A DNA stretch of 64,000 nt from Sulfobacillus acidophilus (GCA_003023745.1 PXYV01000003.1:1-64000); one strand, 5' to 3'; counted from the stretch's first letter, positions 8,319 to 17,344 are shown. Made by a program: numbers and translations. Notes: a model not told the origin generated them from the letters alone.

Positions 8319-9130
8319 ACAATCGTTGCCCCCTCTTGCAAGCGGGTAAGCCAGGCCTCGATTAATTGATCAGCCCCATCTGGGAAAGCATCGACGTAAT
8401 CTTGCAGTGCCAACGCATCCATCCGATATGCAGGATAACAGGACGTGGGCCACGCACCACCGGGCGCATGTACCACCGCGTTGACCGAGCGGCCAATGAT
8501 GCCGCAGTCGCTAAGCCGCGGGTCGTCGGGCGCGACCACTTCCTCCGCGGATACGACGGTGTAATCCGCCAACAAGGCCAACTCTCGGTCGACGCCACGA
8601 TTGGTGTAAATGACGGCGTTTCCTTCTGTGTCACAAATGGGCACATGAATTAAGGTGACATCCGGTCGAAGCGCTGGGATGGCTGGATACTCTTCTCCGG
8701 TGTAAGGACACGTCACCCGCTTAATGTCAGGGCGCACATCCATAAGATCTGTACCCAGCAAGGTTCTCGCTGGCATGAAACCGACATTCTGAAGGGCGGC
8801 ACGAAGGCCGAGACCCATGGTACTCTCGGTTTCTTCAATCACGGACACGCGTCCCGACTCCACCATTTCCCGGAACCGCGGGGCCATCCCGAAGAGGTCT
8901 AATCCAATGTAGGCACTGCGAATCGTGCTCACAACGTCGGGCCGATTTAATAGGAGCTCGGTTTCGATGCCCAGAGTCCAACCAATCAGGGCAAGACGGG
9001 AGGCCCTCTGTCGGATGAGTTCGGCCACCAAAATCATGGGGCGTCGATAGGTCAGCATGCCGCCGATAGCTACGCTGGCACCCGAAAAGACGGGACTGAC
9101 CGCATCCTTCAGACTACGCACCTTATTCAT
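8315..9130 (-). CDS. Class I CoA-transferase alpha-like subunit (GctA/IpdA-like)
   Basis: This 271-residue partner of the preceding subunit has the N-terminal glycine loop SVAIGGMLTYRRPM, LIGWTLGIETELL, then VIEETESTMGLGLRAA, FMPARTLLGTDL, CPYTGEEYPAIPALRPDV, HVPICDTEGN and VVHAPGGAWPTSCYP. The cluster Glu99-Glu100-Glu102 falls in the region where IpdA carries its functional Glu105. ATG 9130 is chosen because the longer frame starts well inside the upstream gene. It overlaps the hydroxyacyl-CoA dehydrogenase stop by 8 nt, indicating translational coupling. Together the two subunits should form an alpha/beta heterotetramer acting on a cyclic or dicarboxylic CoA ester. Confidence 0.82.
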   Translation of the reverse strand: MNKVRSLKDAVSPVFSGASVAIGGMLTYRRPMILVAELIRQRASRLALIGWTLGIETELLLNRPDVVSTIRSAYIGLDLFGMAPRFREMVESGRVSVIEETESTMGLGLRAALQNVGFMPARTLLGTDLMDVRPDIKRVTCPYTGEEYPAIPALRPDVTLIHVPICDTEGNAVIYTNRGVDRELALLADYTVVSAEEVVAPDDPRLSDCGIIGRSVNAVVHAPGGAWPTSCYPAYRMDALALQDYVDAFPDGADQLIEAWLTRLQEGATIV

Positions 9131-10004
9131 GGCGAGAGGCCTCGTTTGGCGCGTACGAGTAAAACCCCTCGCCAGTTTTCTTGCCGAACCGTCCCGCATC
9201 TACCAACTCCTGAAGAATCGCCGGGGGTCTGAACTCCGACGCACGGGTCTGCTCAAAGAGCGCCGTGGTCGCGTGCAAGTGCACATCCAAACCAATTTGG
9301 TCTAGGAGTTTGAGCGGCCCCATGGGGTATCCCAGACCCAACTCCACTGCGACGTCAAGGTCTTCACGGGTCGCCAGGTCGTGGTCGAAGGCATCCATGG
9401 CCTGGTTGAGGTACGGCAGGAGCAGGCGATTCACTAAAAAGCCGGGACGATCTTTGACCACGACCGGCGTTTTCCCGATAGCGTGGCAAAACGCTTTGGC
9501 TTGATCGATAAGTTGATCCGAGGCATTCAAGGGTTTGACCACCTCGACCAACCGCATCAAAGGCGGTGGGTTAAAGAAATGCAAACCAATTAACGGACTA
9601 GGAAAGTCAATCCCTTGCGCGATTTGATGAATGGGCAGAGCGGAAGTGTTGGTGGCAAGAATAGTCGACGCACGGACATGCCGGACCAATTCTTCAAACA
9701 CCGCACGTTTGACGTGAAGATCTTCAAAAACCGCTTCGATGATAAGATCAGCGTCCCGCAATTCGTCTAGCGCTGTCGAGGTGCGAATGGCCCTCATGAC
9801 CGTCTCGATTTCATCGGGACTCGTTTTCCCTAACACCACTCCTCTGTTCATGAAGTGACGCATGCGCTCGAGCCCTTCCTCAACACGGGTCATAGTGGTC
9901 TCAACGGCCGTCACCAGAAACCCATGACTCGCAACCACTTGAGCGATACCGCTGCCCATAGTGCCCAACCCAATAACTCCAATGTTCCAATTTAGCTTAC
10001 CCAC
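9123..10004 (-). CDS. 3-hydroxyacyl-CoA dehydrogenase (HAD/FadB family), copy 1
   Basis: This 293-residue NAD-dependent enzyme oxidises 3-hydroxyacyl-CoA to 3-oxoacyl-CoA. The Rossmann loop GVIGLGTMGSGIAQ lies at the N-terminus; EAVFEDLHVKR, ATNTSALPI, the catalytic GLHFFNPPPLMRLVEVV (His and Glu of the dyad) and DRPGFLVNRLLLPY follow. The C-terminal dimerisation domain carries GLGYPMGPLKLLDQIGLDV and GRFGKKTGEGFYSY. I choose GTG 10004 (GGCAGGAGT upstream); this removes an implausible 23-residue extension and gives an 8-nt overlap with the preceding gene. The size is that of the short single-function HbdA/paaH type. Its immediate neighbour is a paralogue. Confidence 0.93.
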   Translation of the reverse strand: MGKLNWNIGVIGLGTMGSGIAQVVASHGFLVTAVETTMTRVEEGLERMRHFMNRGVVLGKTSPDEIETVMRAIRTSTALDELRDADLIIEAVFEDLHVKRAVFEELVRHVRASTILATNTSALPIHQIAQGIDFPSPLIGLHFFNPPPLMRLVEVVKPLNASDQLIDQAKAFCHAIGKTPVVVKDRPGFLVNRLLLPYLNQAMDAFDHDLATREDLDVAVELGLGYPMGPLKLLDQIGLDVHLHATTALFEQTRASEFRPPAILQELVDAGRFGKKTGEGFYSYAPNEASRHE

Positions 10005-10869
10005 CGAATACTCCTGCCTTTCCATAGGTATAAAACCCCTGACCGGTCTTTCGTCCAAGAAGATTTGCGTCAATCATGCGTTGAACCAATGGCGGCGGAG
10101 CGTACCGCGGATCGTGCAACTGCTCATATAGCCGCATGGACACCGCATGATGAACGTCGAGCCCCACGGTATCCAGCAGTTCAAACGTCCCCATCGGATA
10201 TCCTAGACCGGTCTTTATGGCGGTATCGATATCCTCAACCGTTGCTAGTCCTTCTTCTAGAGCCCGAATGCAATCATTTTCAAACGGGATAAGCAAGTAA
10301 TTCAAAATGAAACCCGGGGTATCATGAGTCAGAACAAAGGTCTTGTGGCAACGGATGGCAAGCTGTTTGGCCTTTTGTACACTTTTATTGCTTGTTTTTA
10401 CCCCCTGGCTGATCTCCACGAGCTTCATGATCGCTGCCGGATTACAAAAATGCATGCCCACTACACGGTCCTCACGCCCTGTTCCGCAGGCAATAGACGT
10501 CACCGACAGTGTGGAAGTATTGGTCAAGAACAACGCATCAGGATGGAGGATCGCATTCATGTCACGAAACAAAGATCGCTTCATGTCGACGTCTTCGAAG
10601 ATGGCTTCAATTAGATAACCACACTCATGCAACTCACGAGCATCAGCGGTCGGATGGAGTTTCGCCAGAAGGCTATCCTTTTGCTCGGACGATATTTTGC
10701 CGCGCCTGACGCTCCCATCTAAAAATTGTCGAATACGCTGTACGCCGCTATCAAGATGTTCTTGATCGGTCTCCAACAACCATGTCTCGAATCCGGCCAG
10801 CAATCCCACAATGGCAATTCCAGACCCCATCGTCCCCGCTCCCATCACGCCTAATACATTGTCGTTCAT
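9997..10869 (-). CDS. 3-hydroxyacyl-CoA dehydrogenase, copy 2
   Basis: This 290-residue paralogue of the downstream gene has the same layout: GVMGAGTMGSGIA (NAD loop), EAIFEDVDMKRSLF, LTNTSTLSVTSIA, GMHFCNPAAIMKLVEI (catalytic His/Glu), DTPGFILNYLLIPF and GLGYPMGTFELLDTVGLDV. ATG 10869 has AGGAGG nine bases upstream; the longer frame to 10926 includes that site and is rejected. The sequence has diverged far enough from copy 1 that two different hydroxyacyl-CoA substrates are likely. It is the first gene of the more GC-rich distal module, after a roughly 430-base gap, so a promoter of its own is expected upstream. Confidence 0.92.
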   Translation of the reverse strand: MNDNVLGVMGAGTMGSGIAIVGLLAGFETWLLETDQEHLDSGVQRIRQFLDGSVRRGKISSEQKDSLLAKLHPTADARELHECGYLIEAIFEDVDMKRSLFRDMNAILHPDALFLTNTSTLSVTSIACGTGREDRVVGMHFCNPAAIMKLVEISQGVKTSNKSVQKAKQLAIRCHKTFVLTHDTPGFILNYLLIPFENDCIRALEEGLATVEDIDTAIKTGLGYPMGTFELLDTVGLDVHHAVSMRLYEQLHDPRYAPPPLVQRMIDANLLGRKTGQGFYTYGKAGVFGG

Positions 10870-11298
10870 CCTGTGTTTCCTCCTACTTGGAAGGTTCCAG
10901 TGATTAAGGCAGACAGTGAATACCAATCCGCCTGCTTGAGATTCGTCTCAAACCCTGCTCCGCCGTCAAGGTCTACGGCAACGCCCATTCGGCGAATTTC
11001 ACCACCCTTTCCCGCTCTCGATCCGTCCCCGCCTACCCCTCGTCAGCTGAACCGTCCGACCGGTTCCCCTCTCCACCGTCTGATGAATCGTCTCCTTCAC
11101 TGCGCCCAACACCCTCCTATCACTTCTTCTCCAACGCGTTCGCACCACACGGTGCCCTTTTATGACAAATTGTCTCGGGATGGATCCCCCATTTAACACG
11201 AAGTTGTTCACACCGCCAGATCGATCTCAATCTGGATGACTCCCATCCTACCTTTGTGAGGGCCGGTCGACGGCCAGGGAGAAACTACACAAACTTCA
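10870..11298. other. Gap between the two cluster modules
   Basis: This stretch of about 430 bases has no recognisable gene. It marks a visible change in base composition: genes on its left are GC-richer than those on its right. A minus-strand 70-residue frame (10999-11211) is very Arg-rich without motifs and is not accepted. An inverted repeat lies at 10936-10951. Confidence 0.5.
10936..10951. repeat. Inverted repeat with TTCG loop
   Basis: TTGAGA-TTCG-TCTCAA is a perfect 6-bp inverted repeat with a 4-base loop, about 70 bases upstream of the second hydroxyacyl-CoA dehydrogenase. No T-run follows on the minus strand, so it is more likely an operator or leader hairpin than a terminator. Confidence 0.4.
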
Positions 11299-12048
11299 CT
11301 AACGAGCGGTGTACCCTCCATCAATGATCAGTTCACTACCTGTCACAAAAGCCGCCTCCTCTGAAGCCAAATACAGCACGCCATAGGCCACGTCTTGAGC
11401 CGTGCCTAGTCGTGGCAAGGCCGTCAATCGATTTACTGCCGCCAACCGCCCTTCAGCTTTCGTGCGACGAAGCATCTCCGTGTCTATTACCCCCGGGTGT
11501 ACCGAATTAACTCGTACCGAAAACGGTGCTAATTCAATCGCTGCCGTTTTCGTCAACAGGCGTATCGCTCCCTTGGTGGCCTGATACGCTGCCGCCGATC
11601 CGCTGCCGACAAGACCATAAATCGATGAGATATTAATAATGGATCCCGATCGTTGCTGCATCATCACCGGTGCAACCGTTTTTATTCCTAAAAATACTCC
11701 CGTTTGGTTCACTTCTAAGATGTCGTGCCATAGAGCCAACGATGAGTCGAGTACACCTTCGTGGCTAAATATCCCAGCATTATTTACCAAAATATCCAAC
11801 CGGCCCCACCGTTCTACGATATGGCGAACGACGTGATCCCATTGCCCCTCCTGCCTCACGTCTAATGATTCGAACAACACATCATGCCCAATCGTTTGCA
11901 ACCGCTTAGCCACCGCCTGTCCCTCATCACTTAGCACGTCAGTCAAACACACGTGTGCCCCTTCGTGGGCCAACAGAGCGGCTTCAGCCTCCCCTTGCCC
12001 TCGAGCCGCACCCGTCACCAACGCCACTTTCCCTGACACACGCCCCAT
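11299..12048 (-). CDS. SDR family oxidoreductase 1
   Basis: This 249-residue classical short-chain dehydrogenase has the cofactor loop VTGAARGQGEAEA near the N-terminus with an acidic residue after beta2 (CLTDVLSDEG), pointing to NAD(H). It also has LDILVNNAGIF, the catalytic INISS serine, the YQATK Tyr/Lys pair and the C-terminal GSELIIDGGYTAR. ATG 12048 follows AAAAGGAG by 8 nt; the longer frame is rejected. As a cluster SDR it could oxidise a hydroxyacyl-CoA, in the way BadH oxidises 2-hydroxycyclohexanecarboxyl-CoA. It is separated by 316 bases from the upstream CoA transferase gene, so it may have its own promoter. Confidence 0.92.
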   Translation of the reverse strand: MGRVSGKVALVTGAARGQGEAEAALLAHEGAHVCLTDVLSDEGQAVAKRLQTIGHDVLFESLDVRQEGQWDHVVRHIVERWGRLDILVNNAGIFSHEGVLDSSLALWHDILEVNQTGVFLGIKTVAPVMMQQRSGSIINISSIYGLVGSGSAAAYQATKGAIRLLTKTAAIELAPFSVRVNSVHPGVIDTEMLRRTKAEGRLAAVNRLTALPRLGTAQDVAYGVLYLASEEAAFVTGSELIIDGGYTAR

Positions 12049-12364
12049 CGCCACGTCTCCTTTTTTGAAAATGTATCCAATAACACCATTCGCCAACTCT
12101 TTTTCGATCTTATTGACACCACCGTTACATCGGGTGAGCTCGATGGTCCATGCATCGTGACCAGGTTATTCCCGATAAAAATGGGGGGGCCGATAGAGTT
12201 GTTCCCGTTGACAATGGTGCCCACCGATATATTCCCGGAGAAGTCGTACCATTACCTCACCCCCTCATAACGGTCTCATGTTGAAGATTTCTATGAACAC
12301 CGATCTGGAAATATCAGGTCTACCGATCCAGCAGAGGTTCACTGCCTAACATCCGGAATGTTCA
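12049..12364. other. Intergenic, nothing recognised
   Basis: About 316 bases between an SDR and a CoA transferase gene. No ORF with a family signature, no clear terminator and no convincing promoter was found. Confidence 0.4.
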
Positions 12365-13498
12365 TTAACTAGTTGGTGTGGGAAATAGCGCGCCTTCAGC
12401 ATAAAGATCTTCGATTTGTTTAGGCGAATACTCCAACGCCTGAAGAATGTCTTCATTATGTTGACCCAATACCGGCACGTTAATAGGCCCTTCAGAGGGA
12501 ATTTGGCGAACAAGCGGAGAGCCAACGGTCCACACGCCATCCGATAATCTTTGGCGCAACATGCCACGATGGATCACCTGCGGATCGTTCCCCACCTCAT
12601 GTCCATGCCACACAGGGCCAAAAGGCACGTTACTCCGCGAGAGCATTGCCTCCCATGTCCGCCAGGAACGGGCGGAAAAAATCTCACGTAACCGATTCCG
12701 TATCTGTGTGGCATTTTGCCTCCGATACGTTGTCGACCACTCCTGCCATTCAGGCATCTCGACAACGCGACATAGCTTGTGCCAAAACTTTTCCTCATCG
12801 ACAATACTCACCGAAAACTCCTGGCCGTCACTACTTCGGTACACATGATATGCCGGGTCACCTCGAAAATCAGAACGGAACTGCTCAGTCAATTGTCCAA
12901 GCAACGGTATCCCTAACACTGAGATTAGGGAGTCCAACATAGCCAGATCGATAAACACGCCGTCAGACTTCTCCCGCGTATGCCAAAGACCTGTGACCAT
13001 TGCCAATGCACCATATAAAGCACCACAAATATCAGCCCAAATCACTGGGGGAATGAAATCACCATCTATCAAACCAGCTAAGCCTTGCACTGTCAGGTCA
13101 TGTACGGGACGTTCACAGTAAGGGCCATCTTGACCATAACCACTGAGGGCTACATATACTAATTGAGGATTAACACGCGAAAGCGTTGCATAGTCGATAC
13201 CTAAACGTTTGGCCGTACCTGGCCGTAACCCCTGAATGACACCATCGGCAGAAGCCACTAAGCGTCGAAGCACCTCTAACCCCCCAACGGTTTTCACATT
13301 AAGACCGAGCGAACATTTATCATGGTTCAACCACGCGAAAATATCAGGCGCTTGACGCGCCGGATCCCCGTCCTCTGGCTTTTCAACCATGATAATTCGA
13401 GCGCCGAGGTCGCCTAAAATCCGTGTGGCCAGAGGCCCTGGAATCTGTTCCGCAATAGTAATAATCGTCACGCCATTCAAGCATCCCTCGAGGGTCAC
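12365..13498 (-). CDS. CaiB-like class III CoA transferase 2
   Basis: This 377-residue class III CoA transferase carries IAEQIPGPLATRIL, LGDLGARIIMVEKPEDGDPAR, WLNHDKCSLGLN, LVYVALSGYGQDGP and the catalytic Asp in WADICGALYGA. The C-terminus has LSRSNVPFGPVW and VIHRGMLRQ. The start is GTG 13498, nine bases after AGGAGG; the longer frame would translate that ribosome-binding site (as RRY) and is rejected. It is shorter than the other two CaiB paralogues and lacks their VNRNK motif (WLNHDKCSL instead), so it probably serves a different acyl group. Confidence 0.9.
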   Translation of the reverse strand: MTLEGCLNGVTIITIAEQIPGPLATRILGDLGARIIMVEKPEDGDPARQAPDIFAWLNHDKCSLGLNVKTVGGLEVLRRLVASADGVIQGLRPGTAKRLGIDYATLSRVNPQLVYVALSGYGQDGPYCERPVHDLTVQGLAGLIDGDFIPPVIWADICGALYGALAMVTGLWHTREKSDGVFIDLAMLDSLISVLGIPLLGQLTEQFRSDFRGDPAYHVYRSSDGQEFSVSIVDEEKFWHKLCRVVEMPEWQEWSTTYRRQNATQIRNRLREIFSARSWRTWEAMLSRSNVPFGPVWHGHEVGNDPQVIHRGMLRQRLSDGVWTVGSPLVRQIPSEGPINVPVLGQHNEDILQALEYSPKQIEDLYAEGALFPTPTS

Positions 13499-13562
13499 TT
13501 TCGGATACCTCCTCACTCTGCCCACTTACCATGACATTTGTGGGGTAGCTGCTCTCTACACC

Positions 13563-14333
13563 CTATTGCACAGAGAGCCCACCATCCATTACTATAATGG
13601 CGCCGGTCATATAATCGGAGGCTTTCGAGGCTAAAAACACAACCAACGCTCCGAGTTCATCTGGATCGCCGATACGGCGAGCGGGAATCGAACGAAGGAT
13701 CTTGTCCTTCAACGTCGGATTGGCCAGAGCCGACGCTGGAATATCTGTATCAAAATATCCGGGTGCCAGGCAATTTACCATCACGCCATATCGGATCCAC
13801 TCTACGGCCAACGAACGAGTCAGTGCCATCAATGCCGCCTTGCTCGCTGTATACGCCGTATGTTTCGCCACTCCTTTAAGTCCCCAGGACGAACTCACGT
13901 TAATGACTTTTCCTGACTGTTGACTGACCATGTGTTGACCAAATGCCCGGGTACAATATACTGCCCCTAGAAAATTCGTTTCCCAAATGCGCTGCCACTC
14001 GTCATCCTCCATCTCCAAAAACCTTTTTTCAATCAAAATACCCGCATTATTTACTAAAATATCCACATGGCCCATGGTCTCGATGGTCCGATGGACCAAC
14101 TCGTTCACCGCATTATTATTTGTAATGTCTGTTGGCCATGCTAATGCGTTCTGACCTAACAAACGAATATCCTGGGCTGTAGCCTCTAAATCTCCCAGCG
14201 TTCTCCCAGCGCACACAACGTCAGCACCTGCACCAGCCAGTGCTTTCGCCATAGCTTTTCCCAAACCCCGTCCCGCTCCGGTGACTACCGCCACTTTGCC
14301 TTCCAAACTTAAGTGAAAATCCCTCAGTTTCAC
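13563..14333 (-). CDS. SDR family oxidoreductase 2
   Basis: This 256-residue classical SDR has VVTGAGRGLGKAMA (nucleotide loop), VVCAGRTL after beta2 (an Arg there suggests NADP(H) preference), VDILVNNAGIL, the catalytic INVSSSWG serine, YTASKAAL (Tyr/Lys) and TGAIIVMDGGLSVQ at the end. GTG 14333 is chosen because CGGAGGG lies eight bases upstream; the frame open to 14462 adds 43 residues of unSDR-like sequence. The family covers gluconate 5-dehydrogenases and 3-oxoacyl reductases; in this setting a hydroxyacyl-CoA or ring-hydroxyl dehydrogenase is the best guess. Confidence 0.88.
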   Translation of the reverse strand: MKLRDFHLSLEGKVAVVTGAGRGLGKAMAKALAGAGADVVCAGRTLGDLEATAQDIRLLGQNALAWPTDITNNNAVNELVHRTIETMGHVDILVNNAGILIEKRFLEMEDDEWQRIWETNFLGAVYCTRAFGQHMVSQQSGKVINVSSSWGLKGVAKHTAYTASKAALMALTRSLAVEWIRYGVMVNCLAPGYFDTDIPASALANPTLKDKILRSIPARRIGDPDELGALVVFLASKASDYMTGAIIVMDGGLSVQ

Positions 14334-14819
14334 ACGTCTCGCCCTCCGTATTTGCCAACGTTCCTGGTAAATCACTGTGTGACCCGGTTCATACATTCTT
14401 TGAGTCGCCTCGACAGCGGCTATTTTCTCATCAAATTCATGTTTGGTTGGAACAGACAGCAATATTGTGTGCGCGGAGCCGCTTACCCCTACCCTTATGA
14501 TCGAAAAGACGTTCTAATCCATGCACAATTGACAACACCCGCGATTAATGTACAAAGAGTCACTAATCGAGATAAAAGTCTCCATCACGACCTAACTTAA
14601 TGTTGATGCGTTGAGGAACTGTGTTGGTCGTTAATGTTTTCATAAAAATGAGTACTCAAGGCTCATTATGGATGGCCTCTTCGTGCTTCGGTGTTGGGCC
14701 AAAAGTATTTTCACTAATGGAAAAATTTTTGGCCCGTCCCGACCACTCGTTGCATACTGGGCATAGTGTAACGGTTACTTACGGCTCACGCATTTACAGG
14801 ACATAATTTCCGTGACGCA
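14334..14819. other. Intergenic, nothing recognised
   Basis: About 490 bases between an SDR and the transporter gene. It is AT-rich, with only short frames and no family signature. A short near-palindrome GTAAC-G-GTTAC lies at 14768-14778. No T-tract terminator was found. Confidence 0.4.
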
Positions 14820-16184
14820 TTACAACTCCAAGGTCTCTAACGACCTCCGTGACATGCGCCGAGCAAAAAGCAATACAAATACAATAGCAATCAAAAACCC
14901 AATAGCCATCGCAAACCATGCTCCGAAAAAGTTCCCTGTTCCTGCCACACCAAGAATAATCGCCGGTGCCAATGCTGCACCAATGTGCCCCACTCCATCA
15001 CTAGCTGCTAGAGCGCTATTTCGCCCTTCGGCAGGAAAATGCTCCACCGTCAGAGTGTACGCCAATGGTGTAAAAATCATAGAGCCGCTTGCTAAAAGAA
15101 ATGTGCTAACATAAATCACCAAAACTCTCGGTGCAACTCCCACCAGGAGAGTAGATACCATCAGGATAGTTAATATCGTGGCCACCCACCATTTTCGCTC
15201 CCAAAGATCCGAGATGACTGGTGCTACGAATGCGGCTACAATATATCCCGCACTGGCCGCTAACCAAAACGTAATGGTCGCTGCAATGCTAAACCCATGC
15301 ATGACTAATAATGTCGGTCCAAGGCCGAACCAGGAGTAATCGGCAGCCAAAAAGAAAATCCAAAAACCAATAAACGCTGCAAGAATTCCACCATACTTCC
15401 GATTTAACAGTGCAGCCCATGAAAATCGACGGTTTTCGGTGCTTTTCCCATTCATCGAAGGTTCGGTCGGAGGCAACTCTCCTACTCGTTGCCGTGCACG
15501 CACCTCAAGAGTAGCCACTAGATCTTGTGCTTCTTGAAAGCGGCCATGATGCACCAACCACCGAGGTGATTCAACCATTAAACGAAAACCTATCAATACT
15601 GATACAACAGCTACGACCGGAATGGCCAACATGGCTCGCCAGCCCCAGACATAATGCGGTACAAATAACAAGGCTAAGGGAGGAACGACGGCCACGGCCA
15701 ACGAACCGTACATTGAGGCCCATCCGGCATAGCGCCCTCGGATTTTTGCGGGAGCCAACTCCGTAATATAGGGTGTCGTCGCATCTAGGGCCCCTGCAAT
15801 GCCCATCCCGGCCACAAATCGCGACACGTCTAACCACAGCATACTAGGACTCAACCCAGCCGCTAACGAACCAACACCGACAAGGACGAAAGAGATTCCT
15901 AAACTGTACCGTCGACCAAAATAATCACCTATGGTACTCGTAATTAAGGCACCCGCCACATACCCCACAAGGCCTGTACTAAAAGCTACAGACGCTACCG
16001 CCGCTGTTACGTGAAACTGTTTAGCAATAATAGGTAAAGTAAACCCAATATTGGTCACATCGAATAATGCGAAAAAATATCCGATACCGATCATAACCAA
16101 TAAAATTCGGGGATATGGCCAAATAGGAATTCGGTCTAATCTAGCCAAAATATCTCCACCGAGTTCGGACTCCGTTCCCATCAT
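14820..16184 (-). CDS. MFS transporter (sugar/aromatic-acid porter type)
   Basis: This 454-residue integral membrane permease has about 12 hydrophobic segments split 6+6 by a central cytoplasmic loop (about residues 215-250). The MFS signature between TM2 and TM3 is GDYFGRRYS, followed by the RFVAGMGIAGALD helix. ESPRWLVHHGRF before the central loop is the sugar-porter-type PESPRW motif. It would import the substrate of the surrounding pathway, or a product, by proton symport. AAAGGAGG precedes the ATG. It is the only transporter in the cluster, which makes it the natural candidate for uptake of the organic acid, but its specificity is not readable. Confidence 0.9.
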   Translation of the reverse strand: MMGTESELGGDILARLDRIPIWPYPRILLVMIGIGYFFALFDVTNIGFTLPIIAKQFHVTAAVASVAFSTGLVGYVAGALITSTIGDYFGRRYSLGISFVLVGVGSLAAGLSPSMLWLDVSRFVAGMGIAGALDATTPYITELAPAKIRGRYAGWASMYGSLAVAVVPPLALLFVPHYVWGWRAMLAIPVVAVVSVLIGFRLMVESPRWLVHHGRFQEAQDLVATLEVRARQRVGELPPTEPSMNGKSTENRRFSWAALLNRKYGGILAAFIGFWIFFLAADYSWFGLGPTLLVMHGFSIAATITFWLAASAGYIVAAFVAPVISDLWERKWWVATILTILMVSTLLVGVAPRVLVIYVSTFLLASGSMIFTPLAYTLTVEHFPAEGRNSALAASDGVGHIGAALAPAIILGVAGTGNFFGAWFAMAIGFLIAIVFVLLFARRMSRRSLETLEL

Positions 16185-16334
16185 AATGGTAATGTCCTCC
16201 TTTCAACTCCCCACCTAATTGCTAGGGATTTCTGACACTAACCCCTTTTTTATTCCCCAGGGGCCACATCGACTATCTCGCCTCTCCTCTTCTCTTCGCT
16301 AACCTCCTCGACTCATTCCTTTTCTACAGCATGT

Positions 16335-16793
16335 TTAGGGCAAATCTGCGTTCTCCAACTCTACTTCAACGTCTTCTGGCAAAACTACACTAGCCTCGGC
16401 AAATGTTGTCACTCTCTGCGAATTGCGCCCCGTCAAGGCCAACTGAACTATTCGCGCCCCCTCTCGTGCAAGATGAATCTTGGAGACTTTTCCTGTTATC
16501 GTAAATTCGTCGTTTACCAAATCGACACCACGATACGACACGTTCAACTCCCGCAAGCTCGCTTGGAATCCTCCCCATTGTTGAATCACCTGCGCTATCC
16601 AGCACGCCTTTAAGGAACCGGGCACAACGACTCCGGGAAATCCATTAGCCCGAGCATAATCAGCATCGTAATGAATTTCATAAAAGTCTCGAGTAACTCC
16701 AGCAAACATGACTAGTTGCCGCGACGACGGCCTTACGATACTGTCTGACAGCAACACACTCCGCGGTTCTCTGCCACCATTTCCCTTCAACAT
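16335..16793 (-). CDS. MaoC-like hot-dog hydratase subunit
   Basis: This 152-residue hot-dog-fold protein of the MaoC dehydratase family carries the hydratase-2 signature FAGVTRDFYEIHYD, with the Asp and His spacing of (R)-specific enoyl-CoA hydratases, followed by GFPGVVVPGSLKACW. The downstream neighbour (16922-17344) is a second hot-dog protein of the complementary N-terminal type. Pairs of this kind form heterodimeric or heterotetrameric hydratases, as ChsH1-ChsH2 do in steroid side-chain degradation. The catalytic half is this one. Its ATG follows GGGGGGTGAAAAGGTA. It is likely co-transcribed with the acyl-CoA dehydrogenase and thiolase-fold genes upstream. Confidence 0.85.
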   Translation of the reverse strand: MLKGNGGREPRSVLLSDSIVRPSSRQLVMFAGVTRDFYEIHYDADYARANGFPGVVVPGSLKACWIAQVIQQWGGFQASLRELNVSYRGVDLVNDEFTITGKVSKIHLAREGARIVQLALTGRNSQRVTTFAEASVVLPEDVEVELENADLP

Positions 16794-16921
16794 TACCTTT
16801 TCACCCCCCTTCGTTACACTTCACGGTTCAACTCGCCAATAACACTCTTCCTTCCCAAATAACGAAAGCTTACTCGTCCACGAGGATGTCTTTTTATTAC
16901 GTCTTTTAACTCAACAACTCG

Positions 16922-17344
16922 TTATCGCATGATTAAGGTATGTTGACGTTCACCGACTAGGTCGTCGCGTTGATTCCGATAGTCGGTCGCATACGTCAAA
17001 ATCAGCAATGGTCCGTGTTGTCCGTTAGCTGCCCGAACCTCTATCAACCGTGTAACAGTCGCAATAACGTCGCCGGCTTGGATCGGCCCTTGCCACTTAA
17101 AAAAATCACCCCCGTTTAAAACACTCGAACCAAATCGAATCCCATTATTCGGATATTCGGTGGGTATGCCACATAAAATCATGGACGGCGCTACCACCCC
17201 GCCATCTTTTCTCGTCTCGATCGACACATCCGTTGCTCTCCTAAATGCCTGAATGGCATCATAGCTAACTTGATAAACTGAGAAACGATAAACTCCGCCC
17301 ATCATTTTCTGAGCCATAGCCAAAGCCTGATTAATGTCGTCCAT
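16922..17344 (-). CDS. MaoC N-terminal-type hot-dog protein (non-catalytic hydratase half)
   Basis: This 140-residue protein resembles the FAS1-type dehydratase N-terminal family (hot-dog fold). It has YQVSYDAIQAFRRATDV, VVAPSMILCGIPTEYP, LNGGDFFKWQGPIQAGDVI and LILTYATDYRNQR. The Asp-x-Asn/Tyr-x-x-His active-site motif is absent, as expected for the substrate-binding half of a split double-hot-dog enzyme. ATG 17344 has AGGAGG four bases upstream. It lies between the catalytic hot-dog subunit and an acyl-CoA dehydrogenase. The best reading is a heteromeric enoyl-CoA hydratase acting on a bulky substrate. Confidence 0.8.
   Translation of the reverse strand: MDDINQALAMAQKMMGGVYRFSVYQVSYDAIQAFRRATDVSIETRKDGGVVAPSMILCGIPTEYPNNGIRFGSSVLNGGDFFKWQGPIQAGDVIATVTRLIEVRAANGQHGPLLILTYATDYRNQRDDLVGERQHTLIMR

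Noticed and set aside
10999-11211. Minus-strand 70-residue ORF
   Set aside because: Arg-rich, no ribosome-binding site, no motif; composition-driven open frame.
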